64,000 nucleotides of DNA from Kwoniella bestiolae CBS 10118 (Eukaryota > Basidiomycota > Tremellomycetes > Tremellales > Cryptococcaceae), in NCBI RefSeq assembly GCF_000512585.2, contig NC_089247.1, positions 744,001-808,000 of the forward strand. Direction: 5' to 3'. Within the stretch, counting starts at the first letter, position 1; each line of letters opens with the position of its first letter. Below the pieces are notes generated by a model. It was not told the origin of the DNA, did no database searches, and saw only the letters and a program-made list of their open reading frames with translations. The translations under genes were made by a program, and so were the position numbers. Below, piece after piece: positions 32,707-44,706 of the stretch.

Positions 32707-34960
32707 TCATACGATAGTGACCATAGCCCCGTCCTTCTTTCCCCTTGAATCCGACAAAGTAGGAGTTCCATAAGGGTCCATATTCTTCTCATCACCTTCT
32801 TCGCCCATAGCATTCGATTGCGAGTGTGAGTACTTCTCACGCATGATCTCGTCGATTCGAGGTTCCCCGGCCGACTCGTCGATTTCAAGGAACGATCGGT
32901 TCATACCGGGAGGAGGCGAGATGAGGCAGAAGAGGTAGTATGTGAGTGCGGAGACCCCTGTGCCGGTGATCCATGACTGTATGCGGAGAGGTATAGACTG
33001 TCAGCTGGTGCCACTCTGACTCCTGCAGGAGGAGAGCGAGTAATTCAAGGGAAGCAATACTGACAAGATAGTAGATACGTTTGGCACCAACGGGAACTGA
33101 GATGTTAGGAGCGAGAGTGTTGATGAAGCCTGGGAAGTTTACTGCGAAACCGCTATATACAAAAAAGATCGTCAGAACTTTGATTACTTGGGCTTGAGTA
33201 TGGAAAGTTTCAATCATGGTACTTACCATAGATAGGCAAGATAACCTCTCCAGTTGATACCAGCAGTGTACCAATACCACCCGTCCCTCTCCGTGGTATA
33301 GAGATCGTTGACCCTCATATGACCTCGCCTGACCAACCAATAATCGGAAATCATTGGACCGGCAATACAACTCAGTAGAACACCATAAGCCCCGAGGTAG
33401 TTCCCGAAAGTCGCGGTGGATTTGTAAAGAAGCCAGGGGTTCATGCAGATACCGACGAGGGCGGCGATATATCCACCTCGACGGATATTGATGTATCGCG
33501 GGAATAGGGCTGTCAAGTCACAACCTGCCGAAACGGAGTTGGCGGCGACGTTGAGGAGAAGTTGGACGTAGATGAAGCCTGCTGAGATGAAGACGAGACC
33601 TGCTCGAGTAGCTGCGGTGTCGTTGACGTCTAGCATTTTGTCCATAATCTATGAGACAGGGTTGAGTCAGCGGTCTTCAACGCTTTCGAATTGAGAAGAT
33701 AACTAACCTTGACAACATCCCAGATCTGCTCTCCGAATTGAGGCACAGTGGAACTCGCAATGACGATACCCAAAAAGCTAGTAATGCTAAACCCAATAGG
33801 CATAGCAATAATCTGAGGCCACACAGCCGCGGACGGAGTCTTGGCACGAGAAGCGAAATCGGGGGCATTGGTGATGAGGGTGAACATGTTGTTGAAGCAT
33901 GAGGAGATGGAGATGATCATCTGCCAGCCTAGGGCAGAACCGTGAAGTTTGGCCGGTTGGGAAAAGACGGGACCCATTCCACCTGCTCTGGAGATCGACC
34001 ATCTGCGTTGAGGGGGGAGTGTTAGCTCTTTGCTTTTAGCAGCAGCGAGACATACGGGTCGTTAAGGAGCTGCAGGGAGATGGGGGCACGAAAGAATTGG
34101 GGTATCATGGAGGTACCAGGGGAGACGAGGGAAGATCCAGAATGTGTTATGGGAGGGAATGAGGAGTGCTTTGACTTACCCAAAGAAGGCAAACCCAACG
34201 ATGGGGCCAATGACAGCCTTGGCAGCAAAGAGCCATCGGAGCTTGTGGATAGGAACCCAGATCGTGGGAAGGGACAGTAGCCAATAGATAACGAAAGATA
34301 GAATGTAGGCTGCGTAAGACAGACATCAGCTTGACTTGCCCAGACATGTATATGTACACGGGAGGGATGGAACGTACCTGAAGTGGTCTCGGAACTAGCA
34401 GGCATCTTATTCGGGATTTTCGTCACACTCGGCCAAAGTGCCCGAAGCAGGACATACACACATTCTCCACCCAACCAAGCCTGGACACCCCACCAGATAC
34501 AAGCCATACCAGCTCGGTTGAAGACTGGCCACAGACTACCGAACAGACCGAAAGTGGTACGGTTCACAGCGGGGAAGACGATACCGTGTATGGCACCAGG
34601 ACGAGCATTGAGTACGAGAAGAGGTCCCACGAGACCGTATCCTATGATCACACAGACGAATGCCTGCCACCAGTTCAGGCCCGAGGCGATCATCGAGGAA
34701 GCAATGGTGAAAGTGTTCAGGTTGAAAGAATCGGCGATCCAGAAAGAGACCTATTCCAACGCATGGGTTAGCGCAATGCAATGGGCGATGCATGTGACTT
34801 CGTGGTATGGCTACGAGGTACTGACAAAATTCCAACCATCCCAGGTCTTCTTCTCTTCGGTAACAGGGAGCAGATCATCAGTAGCGAGGAATAGCTCCGT
34901 TCGGGACAACCCTTCTGGATGGGACGTTTCCAGCTTCTTGGCGAATTGGCGAAGTCGCAT
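32707..34960 (-). CDS. NCS1 uracil/allantoin-type permease (FUR4/DAL4/FUI1 group)
   Basis: A proton-coupled importer of uracil, uridine, allantoin or a related compound at the plasma membrane. The start at 34960 gives MRLRQFAKKLET, with an upstream in-frame start less likely. The family order is clear: RTELFLATDDLLPV, KTWDGWNF, then FWIADSFNLNTFTIASSMIA and SGLNWWQAFVCVIIGYGLVG. These are followed by RPGAIHGIVFPAVNRTTFG, LFGSLWPVFNRAGMACIWWG and VQAWLGGECVY. Later helices include NAPDFASRAKTPSAAVWPQI and GPMISDYWLVRRGHMRVNDLY, then YWYTAGINWRGYLAYL, all typical of this group. The tail is acidic and ends MVTIV. About eight introns. It differs from the FCY-type permease at 2754-5034. Its neighbour on the same strand is DCG1-like, recalling the DAL4-DCG1 proximity in the yeast DAL cluster, which favours allantoin. 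Confidence 0.88.
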
Positions 34961-35854
34961 AATGGTAGAGGATGTATAGAAATGATGTATAACAAGAAGT
35001 ATGTATATAGAGATCAATCGAACTTAGGAGGGCGAGGCTTAAGAACCCATCATTGACTTCCAATTCTGTCTCCCTTTATGTTCCCCTCGGGTTCTGGGAG
35101 AAACTATACCATATCTTTCCAGTTTTCCTTATCTGCTCCATCACTACTTTTTCGAGCCATTCTACGAGAGATGGGAAGCGAGAAACCAATGTGACGTGTG
35201 ACGCACGACTTCCCTCATCCAATGAGCGATCAAAATGAATTTTGAGAGAAAGATAAGGACGATCATGTGAGACGCCGGAGGATTTTTAGTGGTACCTTAA
35301 ACCTCGCGAAGATAACGATTCTTTTGGGCCAATCAAATCCTCCTTCCTATCCCGTCTAGATCGGTCCAAGCTCTCTTGTCTCGTTGTCAGTATTGAGTGG
35401 GTACCACGGCGTGGAGCACCAGATAATCAGTATACGGAACAGGGTCAGGAGAAGAGGGGGAACTGTCTTCCGACGAGATCCTTTCTGAACGGAGTCAAAA
35501 GCTTATTGCGTAATTGAGTTGCGAAATTGCTCGCTTGTTCTGGTTGGAAGATAAGGCATGACGAGGTTTTTTCTGAACAGACTTTTTTGTGTGGAGCATA
35601 GAGCAAAGGGAGCAAGTCGCTTGTATGTGCCAAATGAATGCAGTATGCTCTGTCATTTAGTCGTTGAGGGACATGATGAGTGTTACAAGTAGACGGCAAG
35701 CTTATCTTTTGCATCTTACAACAACCTTCCTATTCGGACATGAATATCTATAATTGATGTACTACTACCTTGTGCCGAATATGTGTGCCTGCACGGTAGT
35801 AAAAGGATGCACACTCCCTCGAGTCCTTGTACTTCCGTGAACCAAACCCCCATG
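34961..35854. promoter_or_regulatory. Permease promoter region with clustered GATAAG sites
   Basis: The spacer lies upstream of the permease and downstream of the racemase. GATAAG occurs at about 35252 and 35550 on the plus strand and, reversed, at about 35128 and 35701. Further GATAA cores are at 35311 and 35422. Two strands of 894 bp would give under one GATAAG by chance. GATA factors (Gln3/Gat1/AreA type) drive nitrogen-source genes through such sites. Binding here is inferred. Confidence 0.55.
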
Positions 35855-36750
35855 TCATGACTGAGCGTAGATTCCTAATTTTCCAGTCTGCAGCCTCATC
35901 CTCACCAAGCTCCCACAAACCTCCACACCAGCCACGACCGGATCAATCACGACCATCCCCTCCCTGCAGACCGCCTTGATCTCCCTATCGAGTCCTACCA
36001 TCCCCCCACATCCTAGCACTATCACATCAGCCTGTCTGCTCACCTCGAGCTCGTCCTTGGCCATCTTCGTGAGGGTTTGCATGACCCTCTCCCTGGGGAG
36101 GTGCTCGAGATCAAGTACCGATAGACCGGATGAGACGACGCCTGCCGCACAGAGTGGGGAGAGGTGGAGAGCGTGGATGTCGTGTGTCAGGAGTGGGACC
36201 CACCGGGGCGAGGTGGTTAGGATACCAACTCGAGAGCCGAGGTTGGAAGCGAGAAGTAATGGAGCGGATAGGATGGAGGTGACGGGAGAGGAAGTGAGTT
36301 CTCGTAGAGCTTCGGTCAATGGGTGGTTGGAGAAACATGCTACTACGAACTGTCCCATATGACAGAATTTAGCGCTATGTACGTCGTGGGGAGTAGGAGA
36401 GCAGGAGCGGAAAGCGTATTTACTCCTGACCATCTGCCGAGCTGAGGCTTGAGTTCCTCCAAACATCCAGCTGCGGATGTTACACTGTCGTATACTCCTT
36501 CGATACTGTATGGTGCGGCGGGGTAGGAAGGATTGTAGAAATCGAGAGCGATATCTGGAGATGGGCTGAGGGATCGTTGCATTCCCTCGGTGAACGTCTA
36601 CAACGATCTTCGAAGTTAGCCTACGAGGAACCTCAATTTAGGGTTATACTCGAAGATAATGAGAGCACTGACTATCGTAGCATTTGGGTTGATGACCAGA
36701 ATGCGTGGTAATGAAGGACCAGCTTCGATGGGAGAGAGGAGGAAGGGCAT
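35855..36750 (-). CDS. DCG1: Asp/Glu/hydantoin racemase family protein (DCG1-like)
   Basis: A small racemase-fold enzyme related to yeast DCG1 and bacterial hydantoin racemase. The first exon holds MPFLLSPIEAGPSLPRILVI, then NPNAT, the N-terminal beta-strand and loop of the family. The next exon has DFYNPSYPAAPYSIEG. After an intron (donor GTAAAT near 36440, acceptor GGGACAG) comes FVVACFSNHPLTEALRELT, with the first catalytic cysteine. The second cysteine is in ADVIVLGCGGMVGLDREI. It ends LGIYAQS at 35855. Both active-site Cys are present, so the enzyme should be able to invert a substrate centre. The yeast protein sits in the allantoin cluster and its substrate is not established as far as I know. 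The neighbouring permease supports a role with hydantoin or ureide compounds. Confidence 0.82.
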
Positions 36751-37540
36751 TGTTGAATGCAGAAGTCGCAAGAGTTTCGATTTTAGGACGTTGGAAAAGA
36801 TGAATGACAAGAAATAAAGCGCGTCTTCAATGATTTGATGCGTGAGACACCTGAACTTGGATTCGACTTGACCCCTTATCTCAGCAGGGGTGAGTGATCA
36901 CAACAAAGTCTCACTCGTGCTTAAACATCACGGAGCCCATTTGGACACGCCAAGCTCATCAGAGGATCAAGGGCATCCAAAAGAATTCTCATAGTACAAT
37001 GCATGAGATATATGATAGCAGTTCATATAGTGAAGCGATTATATTGGCAGAGCCATTTCTCAGAATATGATGACGTCACGACATAACCTCAAGGGGTTAG
37101 AAACATGTGTTGTGTATGATTGTATGAGTACACATCGATCCCCGTCCAGCAGGGATAAGGTGAAACGTTAGCCTACTCGTATTATACACCACCGGAGCTC
37201 GGTGTTGTTGTGGTCGATCGAAAGCGTGGCTGTGTTGCATAGTCTATTGAGTAACGAGCATCATCACTAGTCTGGTGCATTGGCAAAACAGTCGGAGTCG
37301 AGGTTGATCGAACGAGAAAACGTACCAAACATAGTCAGCTTTGTATGTTTGGGTGGATGGTTGGATATGCCAAGTGTAAGAAATAGAGAGATGCTATGGT
37401 TCTTTCCCAGTTGAATGAGAATGTAGAGGCTTGTTCCCTTCCAGCGTCACATATATATATATGGACCAACGGAGATATGTTCAGCAGTAGTTAGAGCTAT
37501 CCAGCTTGGATCTTTGGTTCACTTTACACCCCCATTCAAG
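36751..37540. promoter_or_regulatory. Divergent promoter region, racemase and SDR copy 2
   Basis: 790 bp between divergent starts. A run of alternating TA (catatatatatatatgg) lies at about 37450-37464, about 80 bp upstream of the SDR start, and fits a TATA element. No GATAAG cluster like that in the preceding spacer was seen. Confidence 0.45.
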
Positions 37541-39309
37541 ATGTTCACACCTGCAATCAGAACGCTCCGGCCCCCCAATCTCCTCAGGAGAAATGCGACC
37601 TCTGCCTATTCAGCTATCCGACAGATCTCTTCCTCCTCTATAAGATGCAGTGCGCAAGATACCAGTTCCAAAGCGCAAGTCTATGGGTTCAGCAGGTCTG
37701 CGTCCATTGACAAGTCTATCAGAGCAAAGACCCTGCAAAATTTGAAAAACAGAGATGACAACAAAGGTAATGGGAAGGGAAGGATGGAAGGTGCCGTGGG
37801 GGTCATTACTGGGGTAGGACCCGTTGATGGGATTGGGATGAGTCATCCTCAAGACCTAAGCCGGTCGAGACGGAGAAGATAGGCTGATTGTTTCTCATGA
37901 ATACAACCATACATAGCCTGCCATTGCTAAGTTGTTCGCCAAAGAGAGTCAGTCACAGTTTCTTTAGGTCGCTTGTTTGAGATTTCGCATTCCTTTCATA
38001 GCACCAGTCTTGAGCGATGTCCAATATGATCGACTAATGCTAATTCCAAGTGAGTCATATCGCTAAGCAGGCGTTCGACATCTCTATCTCTTCGATATTC
38101 AGGAAACCCCATTAGAAGAGCTGAAGACATGGTTGCAATTGAATCACCCCAATACCAAGGTGAGTGATTCGCTTCCCTCAGTACAAGCATAGGTATGTGC
38201 TGATTGTACATCACACGGAAGGTTACCACCTTCTCAGGCGACTGTTCCTCTCCCCAAACTGTTCAATCCCTTATCAACCAAGTTGTCCAAGAAGAAGGCA
38301 AACTGGATTTCTTCATTGCCAACGCGGGAGTACATCACATCAAACCTTCCTTCCCTGCTTCTGCTGATACCAAGACCAAGTGCCTGATGGAACTTAAGAG
38401 CTTTCTCAGGCCTGTGGAAGAGGTTGGTGGAGGGAAGTTTGAGGAATTGGTTAGAGTGAATGTAATGAGGTGGGTCCTAGATTGGTGTTTCCTCCTCTCT
38501 GGGTTTCAGACTGATCAATTTGATGTGATGCGACACCGACTGCGATATAGTGCATTCCTAGCTATCAAGTACGCTTCTCAAGCTATGTCTCTCACTTCGA
38601 CTGATAGAGGCAAGGACACTCGTGGAGGATCGATCGTATTGACTTCTTCGAGTGAGTTCCCCTCTTATTTCGGGTAACTTCGTTAAATAGATGATGCTCT
38701 TTAAGGTGGATGTTGATGTTATGATACGTGTAGTCGCTGGACTGAAAGCCAAAGCTGGCACGCTCGGGTACTCAGCCTCGAAAGCAGCTATCAACTCTTT
38801 GACTCAGACTGCCGCGTATGACTTGATGGGTAAGGGAGTGAGGGTCAATGCTGTTGCACCGGGTTTGATCGAGGTGAGTGTGGGCAAGATAAGACACTTC
38901 TTTTAGGAAGTTCGAGTTGTACTACCGCACGATGAGCGAGCTGATGATTCGTACTGTATAGACCGATATGACTAAACCTCTATTCTTACTTGCCAAAGCT
39001 GGTGGGAGCTATGAGACGATGGGAAGTTTGAACCCATTACAAAGGGAGGGATTGCCCTCTGGTGAGTTGTCAATGATCGTTATGTCCGGTAGATGATTTT
39101 CAGGGCACTGACCTGTCTCGCAGAGGTAGCTCATGCTGCACTATTCCTAGCATCAAGTGAGTCCTCCTTCTGCTTGTATCCTTTCGACACCGTCTCTTAC
39201 TGATCATTGCGTTGGTACGGCAGACGACTCATCGTACATCAACGGCCAAGTCAGCCCCGTAGATGGAGGGTTGTCTGCGGGATTACCATATAACAGATCT
39301 GACATCTAG
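37541..39309 (+). CDS. Short-chain dehydrogenase/reductase, copy 2
   Basis: Paralog of the SDR at 26802-28633. The leader MFTPAIRTLRPPNLLRRNAT is basic and import-like; an upstream in-frame ATG at 37514 is possible but less likely. Motifs in order are GVITGVGPVDGIG, then RHLYLFDIQETPLEELKTWL and the NAG in FFIANAGVHH. These are followed by FLAIKYASQAMSL, then LTSSIAGLKAKAG with the Ser, YSASKAA with the Tyr and Lys, VNAVAPGLIETDMTK and NDSSYINGQVSPVDGG. Intron positions match copy 1 in the places I compared (inside the glycine motif, before the Tyr exon and after GLIE). The two copies keep the same active-site order but differ in the loop that normally sets substrate choice. It stops at TAG 39307. 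Confidence 0.82.
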
Positions 39310-39869
39310 GCGCTACCTATACTTCCCACATAAGATGATGATCCGTATCTTGTATTTCCCATTTCGACTTCTTGTTACCTTGCCTGACCTGCCATGCAGG
39401 ACTATGCCATCTATGCAATAATGCTTCTTCGCTTGAAGGTCAATTGCGAGTGCAAGTGGACCACCTCCACCGAGAGGATCGGTGTTCCGGATAAACCGGC
39501 ATTCCACATTCTGTTATCTCTGTGTTTCTATTTGTGATCGAACACACACTTGTCATCATCATCATTATCAACATCAATATCTGAGTGATTCTTGATTTAT
39601 TGATTGTCAATTGTGTTGATAAGATTGATCCTCGTCTAGATCAAGTGAGACACAGCCACAAGAAGCATACTTACACCTTTACACGAGGCATCAATCATCA
39701 ATCATCAATCGATCTATCTATAGAAACAGCATACGTATATATACCAGTACTCCCCTTCTTCCCCCTTCTCTTGTTCTTTTTCACCTACGATTCTACTCAC
39801 TCTGCCGGACTCTCGACTCTGCCCTGTGTCAAGTCTCTCAACACTCGACCCGATTCAGACCCAATCAAT
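39310..39869. promoter_or_regulatory. Spacer and promoter of the PhyH-type dioxygenase
   Basis: 560 bp with AT-rich sequence and a pyrimidine-rich leader (about 39740-39780) just before the start. It contains ATC trinucleotide runs near 39550 and 39690. No gene was seen. Confidence 0.35.
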
Positions 39870-41467
39870 ATGAACGTCCTCACCCCCTCTCAGCTCGAGC
39901 AGTGGAAATCCGACGGATACCTCCTCTTGCCCTCTTTCTTCTCCCCGGAAGACGTCAAGGAAATGCTGGATGAAGCGAAGAGGTTGTGTGATGAGTTTGA
40001 TATCGAAGGGCACCCTTTGGTGAGTATCTCTAAGCTTAGTGGACTATGTGTCCCTTATTCCCGCTACACGCGGTCTTATCTCTGGCGGTACATTGAGCTG
40101 ACATGAAATTATGGGAGTGATCACAGACAGCCTTCAAAACCGCTGCTGATGGTGAGCATGTAGGGGACGACTACTTCCTCAACTCGAACGATAAGGCATG
40201 TCTACACCTCCCTCAGCTCTTGACCCTGTGCATCATCCACGGTCCAATCACTACTCAAGACATTGCCAGCCCCTCGAGATCAAAGAGTCATATCAATTCT
40301 TCACAACCAGAGCTAACTCCCTCACACCCACAGATCCGATACTTCCTCGAACCCACCGCCACCTCCCCCGCAACCCCCGACACACCCGCCAAACTCCTCG
40401 TCCCCCCCTCTCAATCAATCAACAAGATCGGTCATGCACTCGCGGTGCTTAATCCCATATTCCACAAGTACACATTGGAGAATGAGAAGATCAGGGGGGT
40501 AGCGAGGGATCTGGACGAACAGAGGGATCCGAGGGTGTTGCAGAGTATGATCATTTGTAAACAACCTAGAATAGGGGGGACTGGTGAGTCTACGTCTACC
40601 CTCTTTTTCTATTATGGAAGATCTCGTTTTGTCTAGTTGGAACGATTTCATGTTTCTTCGGATGTCTGATGTCTATAATTTGGACAGTGGGATGATGCTG
40701 ATTATCTTGTATGTCGCAGTCCCATGCCATAATGACTCTACCTTCCTATACACCGACCCGCCAAGTGCGATAGGTTTCTGGATAGCCTTGGAGGATTGTC
40801 AACCTTCTAACGGATGTTTGGTGAGTTCACCTACCTTCTTCGATATAACTCTACCCCAAAATATCTTTACTGACCCTGATGCTTTGTACTCCCCCTCCCG
40901 CACCAGTCATTCCTCCCCGGATCACACAAGACCGCACGCATATCCTCGCGATTCATCCGTAACCCTTCAGGAAAAGGCACGACCTTCATTGACTTGCCCG
41001 ACGTGAAGAAGAACGAGGAAGATTGGGAGGGGATGGAGGGTTGGAGAGAATCGGATTGTAAGGCCGGGACGTTGGTTTTGATCCATGGTGCGTTAAGCCC
41101 CCTGCCCATACGGTTGTGCTAGGCCTGTGGAAAATGATCATGACGAAATCTACAAAACAGATGTAAAGCTGATGTACTTTACCTTCCCTTCGGTGTACAG
41201 GAAGTGTAATGCATAAATCGCCTCCCAACCTCTCGGACAAAACTCGATTCATCTATACCTTCCATATGATTGAGGGTGCTGAGGGAACAAAGTACGACGA
41301 GAAGAATTGGTATGTCCCCGTTTCTTTCTATCTTCTTTCAACTCGTCCCAAACTCAATGTTCAGGAGACAGAGATAGAAGGAGGACAAGGACTGATATGC
41401 GATGTGGTGTAAATCGGATAGGCTTCAACCCACGCCTGAAATGCCTTTCCAGCCTTTGTTCAAATGA
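39870..41467 (+). CDS. Phytanoyl-CoA dioxygenase (PhyH) family protein
   Basis: An Fe(II)/2-oxoglutarate oxygenase of the PHYHD1-like branch. The start at 39870 gives MNVLTPSQLEQWKSDGYLLL, then PSFFSPEDVKEMLDEAKRL, the family N-terminus. The iron ligands His and Asp are in VPCHNDSTFLYTDPPSAIGF, and the distal His in GTLVLIHGSVMHKSPPNLSD. The 2-oxoglutarate Arg is probably that in DKTRFIYTFHMIEG. A facial segment LPGSHKTARISSRFI lies between. It ends with PTPEMPFQPLFK at TGA 41465. The order matches PHYHD1 rather than peroxisomal PHYH, and no peroxisomal signal (SKL-type) is seen at the end. Five or more short introns. The substrate is unknown; the domain family is secure. Confidence 0.88.
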
Positions 41468-41928
41468 TCTTGATCCTGATCAATACGGAACAAGGTTGAT
41501 ATATGTGAAGCATAAATCAAGATGAGGAAGATTGGAAAATGGAATTGGAATCGTACACGAACAAATGACAGAAGCAACGGACGCACAAAAACCAAGAGAA
41601 GACGATTGAAGGTGCTGGCATGGTGAGAAGGAGACACAGGTATCTCGATATGAACGTTGTATATATCTCATTTTACCAATGTACAGCACTATTCTACTCC
41701 CCAATACGGTATAATGTTTATTCATATCACCTCATGCATGAAACATAAAATACAATATCATCCAGCATAACGCGCAACTGTAGAGTAACCATAACCACAA
41801 CCATAATAAGGAGAGGGATTATGAATTCTGATCCCATCCACTTTCATCTATCGTCACCCACCCCCAGTATGGCCCGAATCATCATCAGAAGATTAGAATA
41901 TATGAACAACCCATCTCCCTCCTAAAGA
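41468..41928. other. Convergent 3' spacer
   Basis: 3' flanks of the PhyH gene and of the membrane protein gene. AT-rich around 41690-41760. No gene or repeat was seen. Confidence 0.35.
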
Positions 41929-43858
41929 CTAATCAATGACCAACCTCTCGTTCCTCCCCTCGTCACCACCAATCATAGGCGTATGACCCCCCTCGCTCTT
42001 ATTCCCGTACCTCTCGGCATCTTCCATCTTCTTCTCGAACCTCGCATTGGCAGGTAGACTCCAAAGACTCGTTCGATTCTCGGGGTTCCGATGGGCGTCA
42101 ATCAGGCCTTTGCCGAAGTCGTTTATGCATAGGAGGGAGAGGAAGAATGTAGCGAGGAGGATGATTATTGAGAAGATTGCTGAGGCATGCGGATCAGTTG
42201 GGGCTCTTCAAATATGGATGGGAAGGGGGTGATGTGGGATTTGTTTGTGTGGGGACAGAACAGTTGGTATATCTCACTTACAGAATATAGCCATGGTGAT
42301 CTTGGTGTTGCTGTACAAGCCCTGTGTACGAGGTAGCCACAAAGTAGCGAGTTTATAGCTATCAAGCAGTGATTTTTAGTCAGCTCGTCTGGTTTGACAA
42401 GAGCTCATTCGGCTAAGACACTCACATGAAATATGCAATACCCGCCACCATCAGCACGAGACAAGCGAACATCATCCTGAACAATACAGAATACATTAGT
42501 TAGTAGTCGCTATTCTGCATCTCGCAGAGCTTGATCTATTGTTTCGTACAAAGAATCCCACTCACAGCAGTACAGAACGCCAATCCAAAGAACAAAAGCA
42601 TTTTCAACAAACTGATCATCGTCTGATAATGTCGATGAGCACCTATAAATCATACGATGGTTCAGTCAGCCAAGCCTCAATGCTCTTTTGAGCGATCCAA
42701 AGGGACTCTGACGATTCTACTGACGTTTCAGATCTGGACTCGCTCCTACGAGATGGAACACCGCCCACCCGAATTGAGCATGCACGAACTTGATCATAAT
42801 GCAGAATGCAATCGTACACAGTCCAAAGATGATAGGTGGGACGATCATGAGTTTCTGTAGGATGTTGAAAAGGGAGTCTGGGCCTGTGCATCTCTACAAC
42901 GTTAGATGATATCAGCGAGAGTCTTCTTTGGGAATATCGGGATGAACTGGGTGATAGTCTGAAGAAACTCACTACATATGCACCGCACGCTCCTGGGGCA
43001 TTCTCATCGCTTAGAGCATCCCTTGTTTGAGGGATTTGAAGGATCGAGTAAATCAACATGCAGAGGTTGAAGAATAGGTGCATTATGAGCTGTGTGCGTG
43101 GGGGGTCATGACATTCAGCACCTTGACATCTCTTTCCCCTCCCCTTCAGGTATAGGTGCAACTCACCTGGACAATGTTTCTGGCTCGTAGCGCATCGAAG
43201 ATGTAGAGTAAAGAGAAGATCCTACAGCATCGCATCGATCACGTAAGTACACAGCTCTTTGCCTCTTTGCCATCTGAACAATGCGAATGAGCTGAATGAA
43301 CTCACTGGGCCATTATGAACACTGCCAGATAGACCGGTACTATACGATGGATATGTTAAATAAGCAGAAACTCCCTGTGAAGATTATCCACGGTTGATAG
43401 CTCACCAGTTCGAACTTTTGCGCTTTGAGAATGGATATTTGCCTATACCATGCACGTTAGCCTGGAACCCTTTCAAACAGTGATCTCGCGGTTACTCACC
43501 TGCACGAGACCAAATACTGCAAAAGCTATCGCCGCTATAGTGATAGCCTCGAATGCGGCTGAATGCATAATCCACCTGATCAGCATATGTATCACCTTCG
43601 TTGAGCTCTGGTCTCCCTTTCACCCCCATACTCTACCCTCGCCGTGATACCGTACGATAAGATAGGGTAACCAAGATACTCACCCACACCCATATAAAGC
43701 TTCTCCAACCTCGTAGGTAAAGCATGCCTAGACTTCTTCACTTGGTTCTGATAACTGTCCATCTTGCGAGGCTGGTCGTAGGTAGTATCTTTGATAGGTA
43801 AAAGTTCGTAAGTTGATTCTGAATCTGTTCTTTGGTGTTGATGAAGAGGTAAAGACAT
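41929..43858 (-). CDS. Multipass membrane protein, resembling fungal UPF0658 Golgi proteins
   Basis: The start at 43858 gives MSLPLHQHQRTDSESTYELL, a cytosolic leader with a Tyr-containing ELLP run that could act as a sorting signal. Exons then encode about six or seven hydrophobic helices, including AITIAAIAFAVFGLVQANIL, then VPVYLAVFIMAQIFSLLYIF, LRARNIVQLIMHLFFNLCML and IVPPIIFGLCTIAFCIMIKF. The last helix, AIFSIIILLATFFLSLLCIN, is followed by a tail DFGKGLIDAHRNPEN and a charged end, with stop at 41929. The RARNxxQLI segment next to a helix is what I recall from the uncharacterised UPF0658 Golgi family; this assignment comes from memory. About nine introns. It is divergent from SDA1. No enzyme motif is visible. 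Confidence 0.72.
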
Positions 43859-44706
43859 TGAGTGGAGTGATATACCAGAAGAACCGAGGTGAAAGATGAA
43901 AAATGAAAGATGAAAGGATGTATACTCGAGTAAATGGTACGTGCTCGTGCGTGCACTTGTGCTCTGAGGCGATGAACGATGAGATAGATGATGACTCGGT
44001 CAGTCGGAGGTTTTTCCTTTTCTCTTTCTTGTTTCTCTCTGCTCTGCACCTTTGTATCTCTCTAGTATGTAGTGTAGTGTTTTTGAGTGTGTGTATCTGT
44101 GCGTTGTATTTGTGGATGTCGGTTCGGCAAACCGGTGCTGGGTTTGATTCACATCACACAGTTCAATTCAAGGATGATCAAGATGATAGACTTGCATGTC
44201 TTTTGCCAAGCCAGTGTTCCTTGCCTTGTACAACCATCCACGAGTAGACTGAGATCTGAGAGGGAAGATCTGAGAGCTGAAGATTGCGTCGCACACAGCA
44301 TGATCATCTCAAAGGGAAAGGGAAATGGGAAATGGGAATGGGATGGAAGCGAATTAACACATTGACATAGACACACGAGCACAAGATCCAGGAATGACTG
44401 CATAATCCCCTTGTGTGTGATCGCTCTAAGAGCTGGACTTCCTCCACCACATCACACAGGAAACGAAAAGCATCCGGCAACACGTGGGATAGACCATGAC
44501 GTGGATTATGGTGAGTGGCAAATGAGGTCTGAGCTTGATAAGGTGTCGATCAAAGCTTCTTTCTTTGTTAGATAGCCGGTTAAGATTAATTATTGATTTT
44601 CAGATATTTTTGTTTTCATAAATTTTCAACCTGGACTATCTTTGTTGACAACATCCATCGTCTCAACAGTAAACAACGCAGGTAGGACATTCACCTGTCA
44701 TTCAAG
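43859..44706. promoter_or_regulatory. Divergent promoter region, membrane protein and SDA1
   Basis: 848 bp between the two starts. It includes a T- and C-rich stretch (43990-44060) and an A-rich and G-rich stretch at about 44310-44345. The leader of SDA1 is AT-rich at about 44580-44640. No RNA gene was seen. Confidence 0.4.

Noticed and set aside
44060..44200. Region with GGTTCGGC and TTTGATTC that looked tRNA-like
   Set aside because: No acceptor stem or D-arm could be paired around it.
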